64,000 bases of DNA from Chloroflexota bacterium (lineage in GTDB: Bacteria; Chloroflexota; UBA11872): assembly GCA_026708035.1 (NCBI GenBank), contig JAPOVQ010000014.1:128826-192825 (forward strand), read 5' to 3'. The first letter of the stretch is position 1. Each line of letters begins with the position of its first letter. Of the stretch, positions 34,201 to 42,248 are shown piece after piece. The position numbers and the translations under genes are program-made. Below the pieces are notes generated by a model. That model did not search any database. It saw nothing but the letters and a program-made list of their open reading frames with translations, and was not told where the DNA came from.

Positions 34201-34620
34201 GTCGCCATTTAGCGCCGCGTTTGGAATCGCGCCCCGCAGGCAGCCCGACAGCCCAACCAACCCGCGCGTGTGCCGCGCCAGGGTGTCGAGGTCCAGCTCC
34301 GCCGTTCCCTTGGGCCGGTCGCGGTGCGCCGCCGTGGCCAGCCGGCAGATGTTGGCGTAGCCCTCCCGGTCACGCGCCAGCAGGGTGAGGTGACGGCCCT
34401 CGGACAGGCTGGCTTCCATGCCCACGATGGGACGCAGGCCGTGCTCGCGCGCCGCGTGGGAGAACCGCACCGCGCCGTAGACCCCGTCGTGGTCCGTGAT
34501 CGCCAGCGCCGTCAGCCCAAGCTCGGCGGCGCGCGCCGCCATTTCCTCGGGATGCGACGCGCCATCGAGAAACGAGAAGTTGCTGTGCGCGTGCAGCTCG
34601 GCGTAGGCGGGCTGGGTCAA
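31231..34620 (-). CDS. dnaE2: Error-prone DNA polymerase DnaE2/ImuC
   Basis: This 1129-residue replicative-type polymerase lacks proofreading and carries out damage-induced mutagenesis. An N-terminal PHP domain begins TQPAYAELHAHSNFSFLDGASHPEEM (HxH). The polymerase active site is DEPPDIDLDIEHQERERVIQYV. Thumb and fingers motifs follow (FPRHLGIHTGGMIIASHPLDGSVPIEPA, IPIFQEQCLQIAMVAAGFSATKADALRRAMSRKR-like). A C-terminal OB fold carries GYTFLSLEDETGLVNIIIRPSVF. It starts at a TTG (34620) that overlaps the imuB TGA by two bases, so translation is coupled. Extension of the open frame upstream to 35427 lies inside imuB and is spurious. Confidence 0.95.
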   Translation of the reverse strand: MTQPAYAELHAHSNFSFLDGASHPEEMAARAAELGLTALAITDHDGVYGAVRFSHAAREHGLRPIVGMEASLSEGRHLTLLARDREGYANICRLATAAHRDRPKGTAELDLDTLARHTRGLVGLSGCLRGAIPNAALNGDDRQAIELAGTYAELFEPGGFFLELQDHRLETEHLANAGLLDVARRTGLPLAATNNVHYHDRSRARLQDVLVCIKHTATLETAGRRLRPNHEFVLKSASEMARLFAGVPEAVGNTLRIAEMCDFDLSRKLEYGLPTFPTPSGESEYGYMERLVWEGARRRYPDLDEAVCERVRRELRYVKDLRLAGYFLTVRDLVDFCHRHDILVNTRGSAPGSILCYALGISMVDPIAAGLMFERFMSPDRDEPPDIDLDIEHQERERVIQYVYERYGRRRAAMVANVICFRGRSAIRDVGKALGLPQAQVDRLAERLQWHPSVEMPHPDQAGGDVPREVSNRVGRDLLELSRQIVDFPRHLGIHTGGMIIASHPLDGSVPIEPATMEGRTVAQWDKDDCADTGLLKIDLLGLGMLTLIQRAFRLIERRHGRRLALADFSFDDPEVYDAICAADTIGMFQVESRAQMHVLPQTRPRCFYDLVVQVAIIRPGPMTTKMHRRWILRRTGQEADDPVWPGLASVLQRTLGLPIFQEQCLQIAMVAAGFSATKADALRRAMSRKRSLAHIQALQEDLMQGMTRSGIPAATAEQIYAQIEGYAGYGFPEAHSCAFALLVYVSAWLKVHHHAEFTCAILNSQPMGFYSPHTLVGDAQRHGVTVRPVDIRHSRFECMVEPDGAVRMGYQYVEGLGEAHRERLDEASARGPYRSLEDFCRRTRLPINVLEALATAGAFRGLGLNRRAALWQVQAHAPAAHGGELPNLVAELEEPVALPPADALVQVRMDFAATGLSTRWRGLEFLRPALAQSGVLRAADLLDLAAKRRARPDSAATVKARPTRIPRVAIPAGVRPPIPRPRRGRGRSLHPPAVGRYGERARRTGNHYDGQSSGRQFQGLGDSGVPDALREQARTGVMVTVAGIVINRQHPPTARGYTFLSLEDETGLVNIIIRPSVFTRYQRAILDSPVMLVYGEMQDEHGAVQVMAHTCHPATSDGLGAPPSRDWS

Positions 34621-36173
34621 TCGAGCGCTCCCTGGGCAAACCAGCGACCCTGGGCGCGGTCGTGGAAGAGCACCAGGCCGCGGCCGTCGTCCAACTGCAC
34701 GTGCAGGTAGTCGCGGTCGACGGGTTCCGCCCACCACTCCGTCTGCACCCGCTGCGGTCCGTAGCTGGCGACGACTTTCCTGGTCGCGCCCTCGAGCGTC
34801 ACCCAGCGGGCGTCGTCGGCTTGGCTGAGGCGCACCGGACGGGGCGGAGCGAAGAGCCGCGTGAGCCCGCGCGCGCCCACCAGGCCGGTCAGCCACACCG
34901 CCGGGAGCTTGGATGCCTCGCGCGTGGGGGACTCCTCGACGTAGGCGTCCAGACGGCGGGCGGCCGTGTCGAGCGTGAAGCCGTCGGGACAGAGCGCCAT
35001 GCGGAACAGCGCGGCGTCGCCCAGTTGCGCCCGCAGCCGGCTGATCGCGTGGTTGGCGCGCGCCACGCGCTCCGACCGGTTGCCGAGCAGCGACCGCTGC
35101 GTACCGACGCCAGGCTCTAGATGCCGCACGTCCAGGCTCATGCGCACCACGCCGGGCTGGTGGGATGAAATCTCCGGCATCACCGCGTCGGCTGGCGCGG
35201 TGTCGGCCCATGCCTCGAAGCGCCAGCGGGCCGCGTCGCGAAAGGTGGCGGCCGCGGCGGACGGCTCGGGCAGCGGCAGCGCGAACCGTTGCACCCTGCC
35301 GTCCGCGCGCTCGATCCGGCCGCCGACCTGCTGCGCCATCAGGTCCCGCTGGGCCAGGCGCGCGGCCAGGCGCTGCGCCAGGGCCTGCAGCGCGAAGGCG
35401 AGACGGTCCACGTTGTGCTCTTCCCACTCGAAGTCGACCGCTTCGTGCAGCACGAGCGGCCGCTTCCGTCCGCGCAGGGGCCTGAGCTCCTCGCCGCGGG
35501 CTAGCCGCCTTGCTTGCGCGCCCTCGACCCCGTAGCGAGTCCGCACGGCGTTGGCCGGCAGACCGGCGAACGCGCCGATCGTGGCGATGCCCAGCGTCTC
35601 CAAGGTGGCCAGCGTCCGCTCGTCCAGCGGCAGCCGCTCCACGGGCTGCTCGGCCAGGTAGGCCCGATCGGAGGTGGCGACGACGGCGACGCCTTCGGCG
35701 CCCGCCGTGCGCGCCGCCACCTCAGCCGCCAGGCGTCCCGTCGCCAGCCCGATGTGGGCCGTGTGTCCGGTCGCCGCCGCGACGTCACGGCGCACCCGCG
35801 CGCCCAGCGCCGCGTCGGGGCCGTAGAGCGGCTCCAGGCCCGCCGCGTCGGCAAACGCCAGCCCCACGCCTGCGTCCTCCACCAGCGGGGAAAAGCGGTC
35901 CAGCACGTCCAGCACCGCCGCGAACGCGCGGGTGTAGCGCGGCGGATCGTCGGGCACGAAGACGCCCCGCGGGCAGCGCTGCGCCGCTTCCTTGACCGCC
36001 ATGCCCAGCCGCAGCCCCGCGCCGTGGGCGGCGTCGGAAATCTCGATCAGCCGCCGCTGGCTAGCTTGCGGCGCGTAGATCGCCAGCGGCTGCGCCGACC
36101 ACGCCGGATGCGTCTGCGCTTCCACCGTGGTTCGAAAGCGCGGCATCCAGAGGCAAAGCGTCTTGCGGTCCAC
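34617..36173 (-). CDS. imuB: ImuB, catalytically dead Y-family polymerase
   Basis: The 518-residue protein is Y-family in fold but lacks the catalytic carboxylates: the N-terminus reads KTLCLWMPRFRTTVEAQTHPAW, without the DxD of active enzymes, and the SxDE motif is absent (VEDAGVGLAFADAAGLEPLYG). The fingers/thumb region LATLETLGIATIGAFAGLPANAVRTRYG is present. ImuB acts as the adaptor linking DnaE2 to ImuA and the sliding clamp. The GTG start at 36173 (or ATG at 36146) lies inside imuA, overlapping it by 113 bp. Its stop overlaps the dnaE2 start. Confidence 0.93.
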   Translation of the reverse strand: MDRKTLCLWMPRFRTTVEAQTHPAWSAQPLAIYAPQASQRRLIEISDAAHGAGLRLGMAVKEAAQRCPRGVFVPDDPPRYTRAFAAVLDVLDRFSPLVEDAGVGLAFADAAGLEPLYGPDAALGARVRRDVAAATGHTAHIGLATGRLAAEVAARTAGAEGVAVVATSDRAYLAEQPVERLPLDERTLATLETLGIATIGAFAGLPANAVRTRYGVEGAQARRLARGEELRPLRGRKRPLVLHEAVDFEWEEHNVDRLAFALQALAQRLAARLAQRDLMAQQVGGRIERADGRVQRFALPLPEPSAAAATFRDAARWRFEAWADTAPADAVMPEISSHQPGVVRMSLDVRHLEPGVGTQRSLLGNRSERVARANHAISRLRAQLGDAALFRMALCPDGFTLDTAARRLDAYVEESPTREASKLPAVWLTGLVGARGLTRLFAPPRPVRLSQADDARWVTLEGATRKVVASYGPQRVQTEWWAEPVDRDYLHVQLDDGRGLVLFHDRAQGRWFAQGALD

Positions 36174-36831
36174 CGGACCTCCTGAGAAACGGACAGTCGA
36201 TGACGAGGCGCCGCGCGCCCGTGCCGCTGCGCGACTTCAGCACCCGGACCTCCAGCGCCAGCCCGATCGGCGCCTGGGTCAGGCGACTGCGCTGCCAGCG
36301 CCAGCCGCGGCAGGCCACGCCGAGCCGCAGGGAGGCCAGGTAGGGCAACCCGGTGACGCGCCGGCCGCCGGACGCCGTCACCACCACCAGTCCCGCCGCC
36401 CCGCGTCCCGCCAGGTCGGCCAGGTGCGACCAGCGGTTGACCGGCGGCCGGGTGGCCTCCAGGTCCAGCAGCAGGGCCTCGAAGGCGTTGCTGCGCAGCA
36501 GCGTGGCGGTCGCCTGCAGCGCCGCGTCGGCGTCCGGCGGACGCACCACCACCAGGCGTGACAGATCGAGGCTCAGGGCCGCGCCCGCGGTGGGAGCGAA
36601 CGTACCGGGCAGATCGACGTAAGCCGCCAACCCGCCCTGATCGAGCGCGGCGGCCAGGGTCCGTAGCCCCAGCGTCAACGCGCCGCCGCCGCGTGGGCCG
36701 GTGAGCTCGCTCACCCGGCCACGGGGAATCCCCGCGAACCCGGTGGCCTGGTCCAGCGCGGGAATGCCGGTGGCAAAGGCGGCGTCCGGTGGACTGACGC
36801 CGAACAGGCGGCCGGCGGCGTGCAGCCCCAA
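36061..36831 (-). CDS. imuA: ImuA, RecA-like SOS mutagenesis protein
   Basis: The protein resembles a RecA core: TGIPALDQATGFAGIPRGRVSELTGPRGGGALTLGLRTLAAA, with the Walker A degraded to GPRGGGAL, then AAYVDLPGTFAP, LLLDLEATRPPVNRWSHLADLAGRGAAGLVVVTASGGRRV and RLVIDCPFL. It works with ImuB and DnaE2 in translesion synthesis. The TTG at 36831 is the first common start, but homologous-looking sequence (LRRAVRDIEQRLG) continues 22 codons upstream to a CTG at 36897 that has AGGG in front; an in-frame TAG precedes that. The true start may therefore be the CTG. The last 113 bp overlap imuB. Confidence 0.88.
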   Translation of the reverse strand: MGLHAAGRLFGVSPPDAAFATGIPALDQATGFAGIPRGRVSELTGPRGGGALTLGLRTLAAALDQGGLAAYVDLPGTFAPTAGAALSLDLSRLVVVRPPDADAALQATATLLRSNAFEALLLDLEATRPPVNRWSHLADLAGRGAAGLVVVTASGGRRVTGLPYLASLRLGVACRGWRWQRSRLTQAPIGLALEVRVLKSRSGTGARRLVIDCPFLRRSGGPQDALPLDAALSNHGGSADASGVVGAAAGDLRAAS

Positions 36832-36925
36832 GCGCTGCTCGATATCGCGGACGGCGCGCCGCAGCGCGGCGGGACGCTCGCTGTCGGGTAGAGGCAGTGA
36901 AGAGCCCTAGGTAGGACGGGACGCC

Positions 36926-36950
36926 ACTATACCAAACAAAAACCGAACAG
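36926..36950 (-). promoter_or_regulatory. Candidate imuA promoter with GTTC-N7-GTTT direct repeat
   Basis: On the minus strand, TATAGT (36931-36926) is a good -10 box. Just upstream is GTTC-GGTTTTT-GTTT, one base from the GTTC-N7-GTTC LexA site of alphaproteobacterial imu operons. SOS control is expected for this cassette, but the LexA motif of this lineage is not known to me, so the assignment is tentative. Confidence 0.35.
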
Positions 36951-37024
36951 AAGTAGGACGACCCCAAGCGGCGGTGGGCCAATTTGCGTCCGTCATTCCG
37001 GAGGAGGGAGACGTTGCAAATTTC

Positions 37025-37116
37025 GGTAGGGGCGGGTCTTAGACCCGCCCGGCGCCAAGCTTCCGGTGCGCCTCCAGATTCGACCGAACTGGATTCCGGC
37101 CTCCGCCGGAATGACG
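37025..37116 (+). repeat. R1 dispersed repeat, full copy
   Basis: This 92-bp element has two stem-loops: GGCGGGTCTTAGACCCGCC, and GGATTCCGGC pairing with GCCGGAATGA. A nearly identical copy lies at 58078-58168 in the opposite orientation. A truncated GTCATTCCGG fragment sits just before it at 36992. The 434 bp between imuA and the ABC permease stop (36832-37265) contain the imuA promoter, this element and no gene I can support. Confidence 0.85.
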
Positions 37117-37265
37117 AAGGGGTTACGGAAAGGTCTCTGGAGGCGGGAATCCATCCCCGCTTGCCCACCGACGAATCGAGGATGCCTGCCGATCACCTCA
37201 CCCGCATGCGTATCCCCGCTGCCGTGCCGGCCGGCGTTACCACTTCCCGGGAGTCCGGCGCCGCT

Positions 37266-38516
37266 CTACTCGTACCGCAGCGCCTCGATCGGCCGCAGCC
37301 GCGCCGCGCGGTTGGCGGGGTAGATGCCGAACACCAGGCCAATCGCCACCGACACCGCCAGCGCCAGGACCACCGGTTCGGGCGTCAGGTGGCCCTCCAG
37401 CGCGCGGCCGCCGATCCTCACGCCGCCCATGTAGGTCGCCAGCAGGCCGCCGATCACGGCCCCCGCGATGCCGCCGCCCAGGCTCACCAGCACGGCCTCG
37501 ATCAGGAACTGCACCAGGATGTCGCGGCGGCGCGCGCCGATGGCCTTGCGGATGCCGATCTCGCGCGTTCGCTCCGTCACGGACACCAGCATGATGTTCA
37601 TGATGCCGATGCCGCCGACCAGCAACGAGATGCCCGCAATCGCGCCCAGGAACAGTGTCAGCGTGCCCGTGACTTCGCCCAGCGCCTCGATGATGTCCTG
37701 TTGCGTGCGGATGGTGAAGTCGTCCTCGGTCACGTCGTGCCGCAGCCGGAGCAGCGCGCTCACCTCGTTGGTGACCGCCTCGATCGTTGCCTCGTTCTCG
37801 TCGGCGAGCGTCACGCTGATCTCGGACACGATGTCGTCGCCCGCCAGCGTGCGCGACGGGCTGATGCGCGTCTGAAGCGTGGTCAGGGGCACCAGCGCCT
37901 GGTTGTCGCGGCTCTGGAACGTGGCCTGGCCTGACTCCTCCATCACGGCGATCACGGTGAAGGTCTGGTTGTTGAGCCGCACCGTGGCGCCGATGGGGTT
38001 CTGGCCCGGGAACAGCTCGGTGGCAATCGTCTGTCCCAGGGCGATCACGCGCGCGCGTCGCTGTAGGTCGTCGTCGGTGATGAAGCGACCGGCCTGCGGC
38101 TGGAAGGTGCGCACCTCGGCGTAGCTTGGCGTCACGCCGATGATCTGCGTCGAGAACGCGTTGCCGCCCGCCACCAGCGATGCGCCCGTGTTGCGCGTGG
38201 GGGCGATGTCGACGATGCCCGGTATCGCCGCGTCGCGAATGGCTTCGGCGTCCTCGAAAGTCAGCGTCGGTGACGTGGCGCTCACGTCCACGAACCTGCC
38301 GCCGGTCGCCGACTGCACGCCGGGGCTGATGAAGAGCAGGTTGGAACCCGTGCCGCGGATGTTCGCCTCGATGGACGCCTGCGCGCCGGCGCCCAGCGAC
38401 ATCAGCGCGATCACGGCCGCCACGCCGATCACCATGCCCAGCACCGTAAGGCTGGTGCGCAGCTTGTTGGCGGCCAGCGCCCGCAGGGCCAGGCGCACGC
38501 CGTCCGCGAGGCTCAT
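37266..38516 (-). CDS. ABC transporter permease, MacB/FtsX type
   Basis: This 416-residue permease has the MacB layout: an N-terminal transmembrane helix (LRTSLTVLGMVIGVAAVIALMSLG), a large extracytoplasmic MacB-PCD domain (residues about 45-270) and three C-terminal helices (LTLFLGAIAGISLLVGGIGIMNIMLVSVTERTREIGIRKAIGARRRDIL, the FtsX-domain signature). The type exports peptides, lipids or toxins by mechanotransmission. It overlaps the ATPase gene by four bases and is the last gene of the operon adaptor-ATPase-permease. Confidence 0.95.
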   Translation of the reverse strand: MSLADGVRLALRALAANKLRTSLTVLGMVIGVAAVIALMSLGAGAQASIEANIRGTGSNLLFISPGVQSATGGRFVDVSATSPTLTFEDAEAIRDAAIPGIVDIAPTRNTGASLVAGGNAFSTQIIGVTPSYAEVRTFQPQAGRFITDDDLQRRARVIALGQTIATELFPGQNPIGATVRLNNQTFTVIAVMEESGQATFQSRDNQALVPLTTLQTRISPSRTLAGDDIVSEISVTLADENEATIEAVTNEVSALLRLRHDVTEDDFTIRTQQDIIEALGEVTGTLTLFLGAIAGISLLVGGIGIMNIMLVSVTERTREIGIRKAIGARRRDILVQFLIEAVLVSLGGGIAGAVIGGLLATYMGGVRIGGRALEGHLTPEPVVLALAVSVAIGLVFGIYPANRAARLRPIEALRYE

Positions 38517-39244
38517 GGGCCGCTTTCCGCGCGAGTGGTGAGGTCGTCGGCGGCGACCGTCCCGTCCACCATGCGAATCACCCGCTGGGTGCGCTCGGCG
38601 ACCGATGCCTCGTGCGTCACGATCAGCGTGGTGATGCGGCGCTCCTCGTTCAGGAGGACGAGCAGCTCCATGATTTCGTTGGCCGTGGCGGTGTCGAGGT
38701 TTCCGGTCGGCTCGTCGGCCAGGACCATGCTGGGATTGCCCACCAGGGCGCGCGCGATGGCCACGCGCTGCTGCTGCCCGCCGGAGAGCTCCGACGGCTT
38801 GTGGTGCATGCGGTCCTCCAGTCCGACGACGGCCAATGCCTCTTCCGCGCGTTGCCGCCGCTGGCGGTCGCGGGCGTAGAGCAGCGGCATCTCAACCTGC
38901 TCCAGCGCCGACATGCGCGCCAGCAGGTTGAACGATTGGAAGACGAAGCCGATCTTGCGGTTGCGGATGGCGGCTAGCGCGTCGTCGGACAGGTCGCCGA
39001 CCAACTCCCCGTCGAGGAAATAGCTGCCTTCAGTGGGCGCATCCAGGCACCCGAGCAGATTGAGCAGTGTCGATTTACCCGAACCCGAGTGCCCCATGAT
39101 GGCGACCATTTCGCCTTTGCCGATGTCAAAGGACACGCCGCGGAGGGCGTGCACGTCGATCGAGCCCATGTGATACGTCTTGACGAGGTCCTCGACGCGC
39201 ACGACCGGAGGTGGGGCGCCGTTCTCCTGGGAACCGGCGTCCAC
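38513..39244 (-). CDS. ABC transporter ATP-binding protein, MacB/LolD type
   Basis: The 243-residue ATPase has Walker A GHSGSGKSTLLNLLGCLD, Q-loop VFQSFNLLARMSALEQVEMPLLYA, signature [17 protein letters not shown], Walker B MVLADEPTGNLD and H-loop LIVTHEASVA. These are characteristic of the MacB/LolD class partnering FtsX-type permeases. The GTG start at 39244 overlaps the last base of the adaptor stop codon (TAGTG), so the three genes are translationally linked. Confidence 0.95.
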   Translation of the reverse strand: MDAGSQENGAPPPVVRVEDLVKTYHMGSIDVHALRGVSFDIGKGEMVAIMGHSGSGKSTLLNLLGCLDAPTEGSYFLDGELVGDLSDDALAAIRNRKIGFVFQSFNLLARMSALEQVEMPLLYARDRQRRQRAEEALAVVGLEDRMHHKPSELSGGQQQRVAIARALVGNPSMVLADEPTGNLDTATANEIMELLVLLNEERRITTLIVTHEASVAERTQRVIRMVDGTVAADDLTTRAESGP

Positions 39245-42093
39245 TAGCCGCCGCCCCCGCCCGGACCGCCGCCGCCAGGACCGCGGAAGCCGCCGCCTCC
39301 GAACTGCCCGGGTCTGAACTGACCCGGCGTGAAGCCGGCCGGCAGCTGCGGTAGCTGGAATCCGGCAATGGCCGCGCCGGTGAGGACCACGGACTCGCCT
39401 TCGACCAGTCCCTCGGTCACCTCGACGAACAGCTCATCTTGCAGCCCGACCGTGACCGGTTGCTGCTGGATGACGCCGTCCGCGCCGAGCACGCTCACGA
39501 ACGACCGGGGCCCAACCGTCTGGACGGCCTGCCGCGGGATGGCCAGGGCGCCGGGCGACTCGGCCAGCACGATTGAGACGTCGGCGGTGAGTCCACTCAG
39601 CAGACGAGGATCGGGCGAGGTGAAGCCGATTTCGACCGGGTACGTCACGAGTCCCTGCGATGCTTCGCCTTGCTGTCCGCGATGGATCACGGTGCCGGCG
39701 AAGACCGTGCCGCCGAGCGCCTCGAACTCGAGCCTCACCGATTGGCCCAGCTTGACGAGCCCGATGTCGGACTCATCCACGTTGACGAGCACGTGGATCG
39801 ACGCCGCCTCGGCCAGGGTCACGACGGTTGCCGGCGCCGCCAGCCCCACTTGACCATTCACGTCGATCACGACTCCAGCAAACGGCGCCACGATGAGCGC
39901 ATCGGCCAGGTCCTCTCGGGCGGCTGCCAGTCGCCGCTCGGCATCGGTCACGGCAAGTTTGCTTTGCTCAACGTCCAAGGCATCCGGCGGGGCCTGCGCG
40001 TCGTCCAGGGCCAACGCGGCTCGGCGCACGGCGTTCTCCGCCCGGAGAATCTCCAGGGCGGACGGTCCCTCCTGAAGTTCGTCCAACCGCGCGTTCGCGT
40101 CGGCCAGGGACAGCTCAGCCGCGCGTACGGCCTGTTCGGCGAGGCGGACGTCCGCCGGGTCGGGTCCCGCACGCAACTCGTCCAGACGCAGCCGGGCCGC
40201 CTCGAGCGACAGTTGCGCCGACGTCAGGCTCGCTTGCTCACGGAGCAGCTCGGCGGCGTCGGGGTCGGCGAGCAGGTCCTGCAAGCGCGCCTCGGCCGCG
40301 GTGACGCTGTGCGAGGCCACCACGATGGCGCTCTCCTGCGCGGCCACGTCGCTGTCCGACGCTCCGGCGCGCAATTCGTCCAATTCAGTCTCGGCGTCCG
40401 CGATTGCCTGTCGAGCCTCAACCACCGCGGCTTCCTCCACCGCGATCTCGACCTCGCTCGGTCCTTCGGTCAAGTCGGACAATCGTTCCTGGGCTGACGC
40501 CAGCGCCGCTCGCGTGGTCCTCACGGCAGCTGCCTGGGTCGCGATCTCAGTGGCCGACGGCCCCTCGATCAGCTCGCGCTGGTCGTCCTCGGCGTCGCGC
40601 AGCGTTCCTTCGGCCAGGGCGACGTTTGCCCGGGCCTCGGCAAGGTCTGCCTCGGTCGGAGCTTCCTGGAGCTCGTCCAACCGACGCTGCGCGGCGGCAA
40701 GGGCGCGCTCGCCGGCCGCGATGGCCTCGTTGAGCGCTGCGTAGTCGGGTCCGGCCCGCGCTTCATCGAGCTGTTGGGCGGCGGATTTGAGTCCGGCCTC
40801 GGCGGCCCGCACTCGGGCCGCGGCCGCCTCGATCTGATGCTCCGTGTGCTCATCGAATTGCGCCTCGCCGTGCGCCTCGTAGGCCGAAATCAGCGTGGCA
40901 CTGGCGGACTCGTAGCTCGACTCGGCGCCGGCGATGATCTGGATCTGCTTGGCGGGCGCCTCGGCGGCGTCTCGGCGGGCGCCGTCGAGGGTGGCCTGTG
41001 CGGTGGCGATCTGGTCGCGAGCGTCCTGGAGTTCCGACTCCGTCGGCCCGTCCGCCAGCGTGTCCAGCGACGCTTGCGCTTGCAGCAGGCCGGCCTGCGC
41101 GCTGTGCACGGCGTTCTCGGCGTCCGTCAGCTCTTCGGGCGTCGGATCGGCCGTCAGCGATGCCAGGTCCTCCTCGGCTTCGGCGAGCGAGGCGCGCGCG
41201 GCCTCCACGCTCGCGGCGGCCTCGTTTATTTCGGCCGGTGTGGCGCCCGCGCGCAGCGTGGCCAACTGGTCTTCGGCTTCGGCGTAAGCCGCGCGGGCCG
41301 ATCGGATCTTGAGCTCCGCATTGACCACGTCGCTCGTGCTCGGGTCTTCCAGAAGCGTGTCCAGCGCGTCCTTCGCGCCGGCGAGGCTCGAACGAGCCGA
41401 CTCGATCGCGCCTTGGGCGTCGGCCATCTCCCCGACCGCAGGCTCTTCAAGCAACGCCTGAAACCCCAGCTCGGCGCTTGCCAGGCTGGCTTGCGCCGAG
41501 GCGATGGCCCCTTCGGCTTCGACCAGATCGAGAGCCGAAGGTCCCGCCTGGAGGTCCTCAAGGTCCTTGACCGTACGGTCATAGTTCATTTGCGCCGAAA
41601 CCACCGCCGCTTCGGCAGCCGCAATATCCGATGCGCTGACTGGGGCTCGCAGATCCTCGAGCGACGCCTGTGCCTCCTGCGCGTCAAGCTCGGCGCGCTC
41701 GACGTCGGCGGCGTCGGCCGGCCGGAGGAGCTTGGCGAGCTGCAGCTCGGCTTGCTGCAGGGAAGATGCGGCGTCGTCCACGGCTCGCTCGAGATCGACG
41801 ACGTCGAGCTGGGCCAGCACGGTACCCGCGGGCACAAGCTGCCCGGTCTCCACGTGCAACGCCTGGACCGTGCCGGACTGCCCAAATCCCAGCCCGACCG
41901 TGTTGCCGAACTCCACGTTGCCGATCACGGCGAGCGTGCTGACCAGGTCCCGGCGCTCGACGCTGGCGGTTATCGGCGGCGCCTCTTCGTCGGCCTGAAA
42001 TACCTCGAGCCGGATGATCAGGAAGGCGGCGACGCCTCCCGCGACGGCCACGACGAGCAGCGCCACGACGGCCCTGCGAAGCAGACTTGACAT
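39244..42093 (-). CDS. Giant HlyD/MacA-type adaptor with about 17 helical repeats (949 aa)
   Basis: The N-terminal membrane anchor is residues about 6-28 (AVVALLVVAVAGGVAAFLII). It is followed by the first half of a lipoyl/barrel-sandwich domain (GNVEFGNTVGLGFGQSGTVQALHVETGQLVPAGTVLAQLD), then a very long helical region from about residue 105 to 740, then the second half (DALIVAPFAGVVIDVNGQVGLAAPATVVTL), a beta-barrel and the membrane-proximal domain, ending in a Gly-rich tail. The helical part is about 17 units of ~36 residues, each beginning (E/A)(G/D/A)PSxxE(I/L)xxAE and ending LxxL, with one irregular stretch near 370-430. Ordinary MacA/HlyD adaptors are 350-450 residues. The downstream ABC pair is its partner. 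Confidence 0.93.
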   Translation of the reverse strand: MSSLLRRAVVALLVVAVAGGVAAFLIIRLEVFQADEEAPPITASVERRDLVSTLAVIGNVEFGNTVGLGFGQSGTVQALHVETGQLVPAGTVLAQLDVVDLERAVDDAASSLQQAELQLAKLLRPADAADVERAELDAQEAQASLEDLRAPVSASDIAAAEAAVVSAQMNYDRTVKDLEDLQAGPSALDLVEAEGAIASAQASLASAELGFQALLEEPAVGEMADAQGAIESARSSLAGAKDALDTLLEDPSTSDVVNAELKIRSARAAYAEAEDQLATLRAGATPAEINEAAASVEAARASLAEAEEDLASLTADPTPEELTDAENAVHSAQAGLLQAQASLDTLADGPTESELQDARDQIATAQATLDGARRDAAEAPAKQIQIIAGAESSYESASATLISAYEAHGEAQFDEHTEHQIEAAAARVRAAEAGLKSAAQQLDEARAGPDYAALNEAIAAGERALAAAQRRLDELQEAPTEADLAEARANVALAEGTLRDAEDDQRELIEGPSATEIATQAAAVRTTRAALASAQERLSDLTEGPSEVEIAVEEAAVVEARQAIADAETELDELRAGASDSDVAAQESAIVVASHSVTAAEARLQDLLADPDAAELLREQASLTSAQLSLEAARLRLDELRAGPDPADVRLAEQAVRAAELSLADANARLDELQEGPSALEILRAENAVRRAALALDDAQAPPDALDVEQSKLAVTDAERRLAAAREDLADALIVAPFAGVVIDVNGQVGLAAPATVVTLAEAASIHVLVNVDESDIGLVKLGQSVRLEFEALGGTVFAGTVIHRGQQGEASQGLVTYPVEIGFTSPDPRLLSGLTADVSIVLAESPGALAIPRQAVQTVGPRSFVSVLGADGVIQQQPVTVGLQDELFVEVTEGLVEGESVVLTGAAIAGFQLPQLPAGFTPGQFRPGQFGGGGFRGPGGGGPGGGGG

Positions 42094-42248
42094 GATGGGC
42101 CTCAGGCTGGCGGCCGCACGTGCACCGCGACCACGGTGAATCTAGGCTTGCGCCTGTCGTCATCCGGTTGACCGGCTGTGCAGATTTCGTGGATTTTGGG
42201 TCCAACCCCGAACGCTGAGCGCACGAAACGCCTGTAGGAGGCGCACCT

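Noticed and set aside
34621-35427. N-terminal extension that would make DnaE2 1398 aa
   Set aside because: It lies inside the imuB coding region in another frame, and the PHP domain starts at 34620.
40774-42090. 438-codon plus-strand frame opposite the repeat adaptor
   Set aside because: Antisense of a repetitive coiled coil in high-GC DNA; it shows no independent features.
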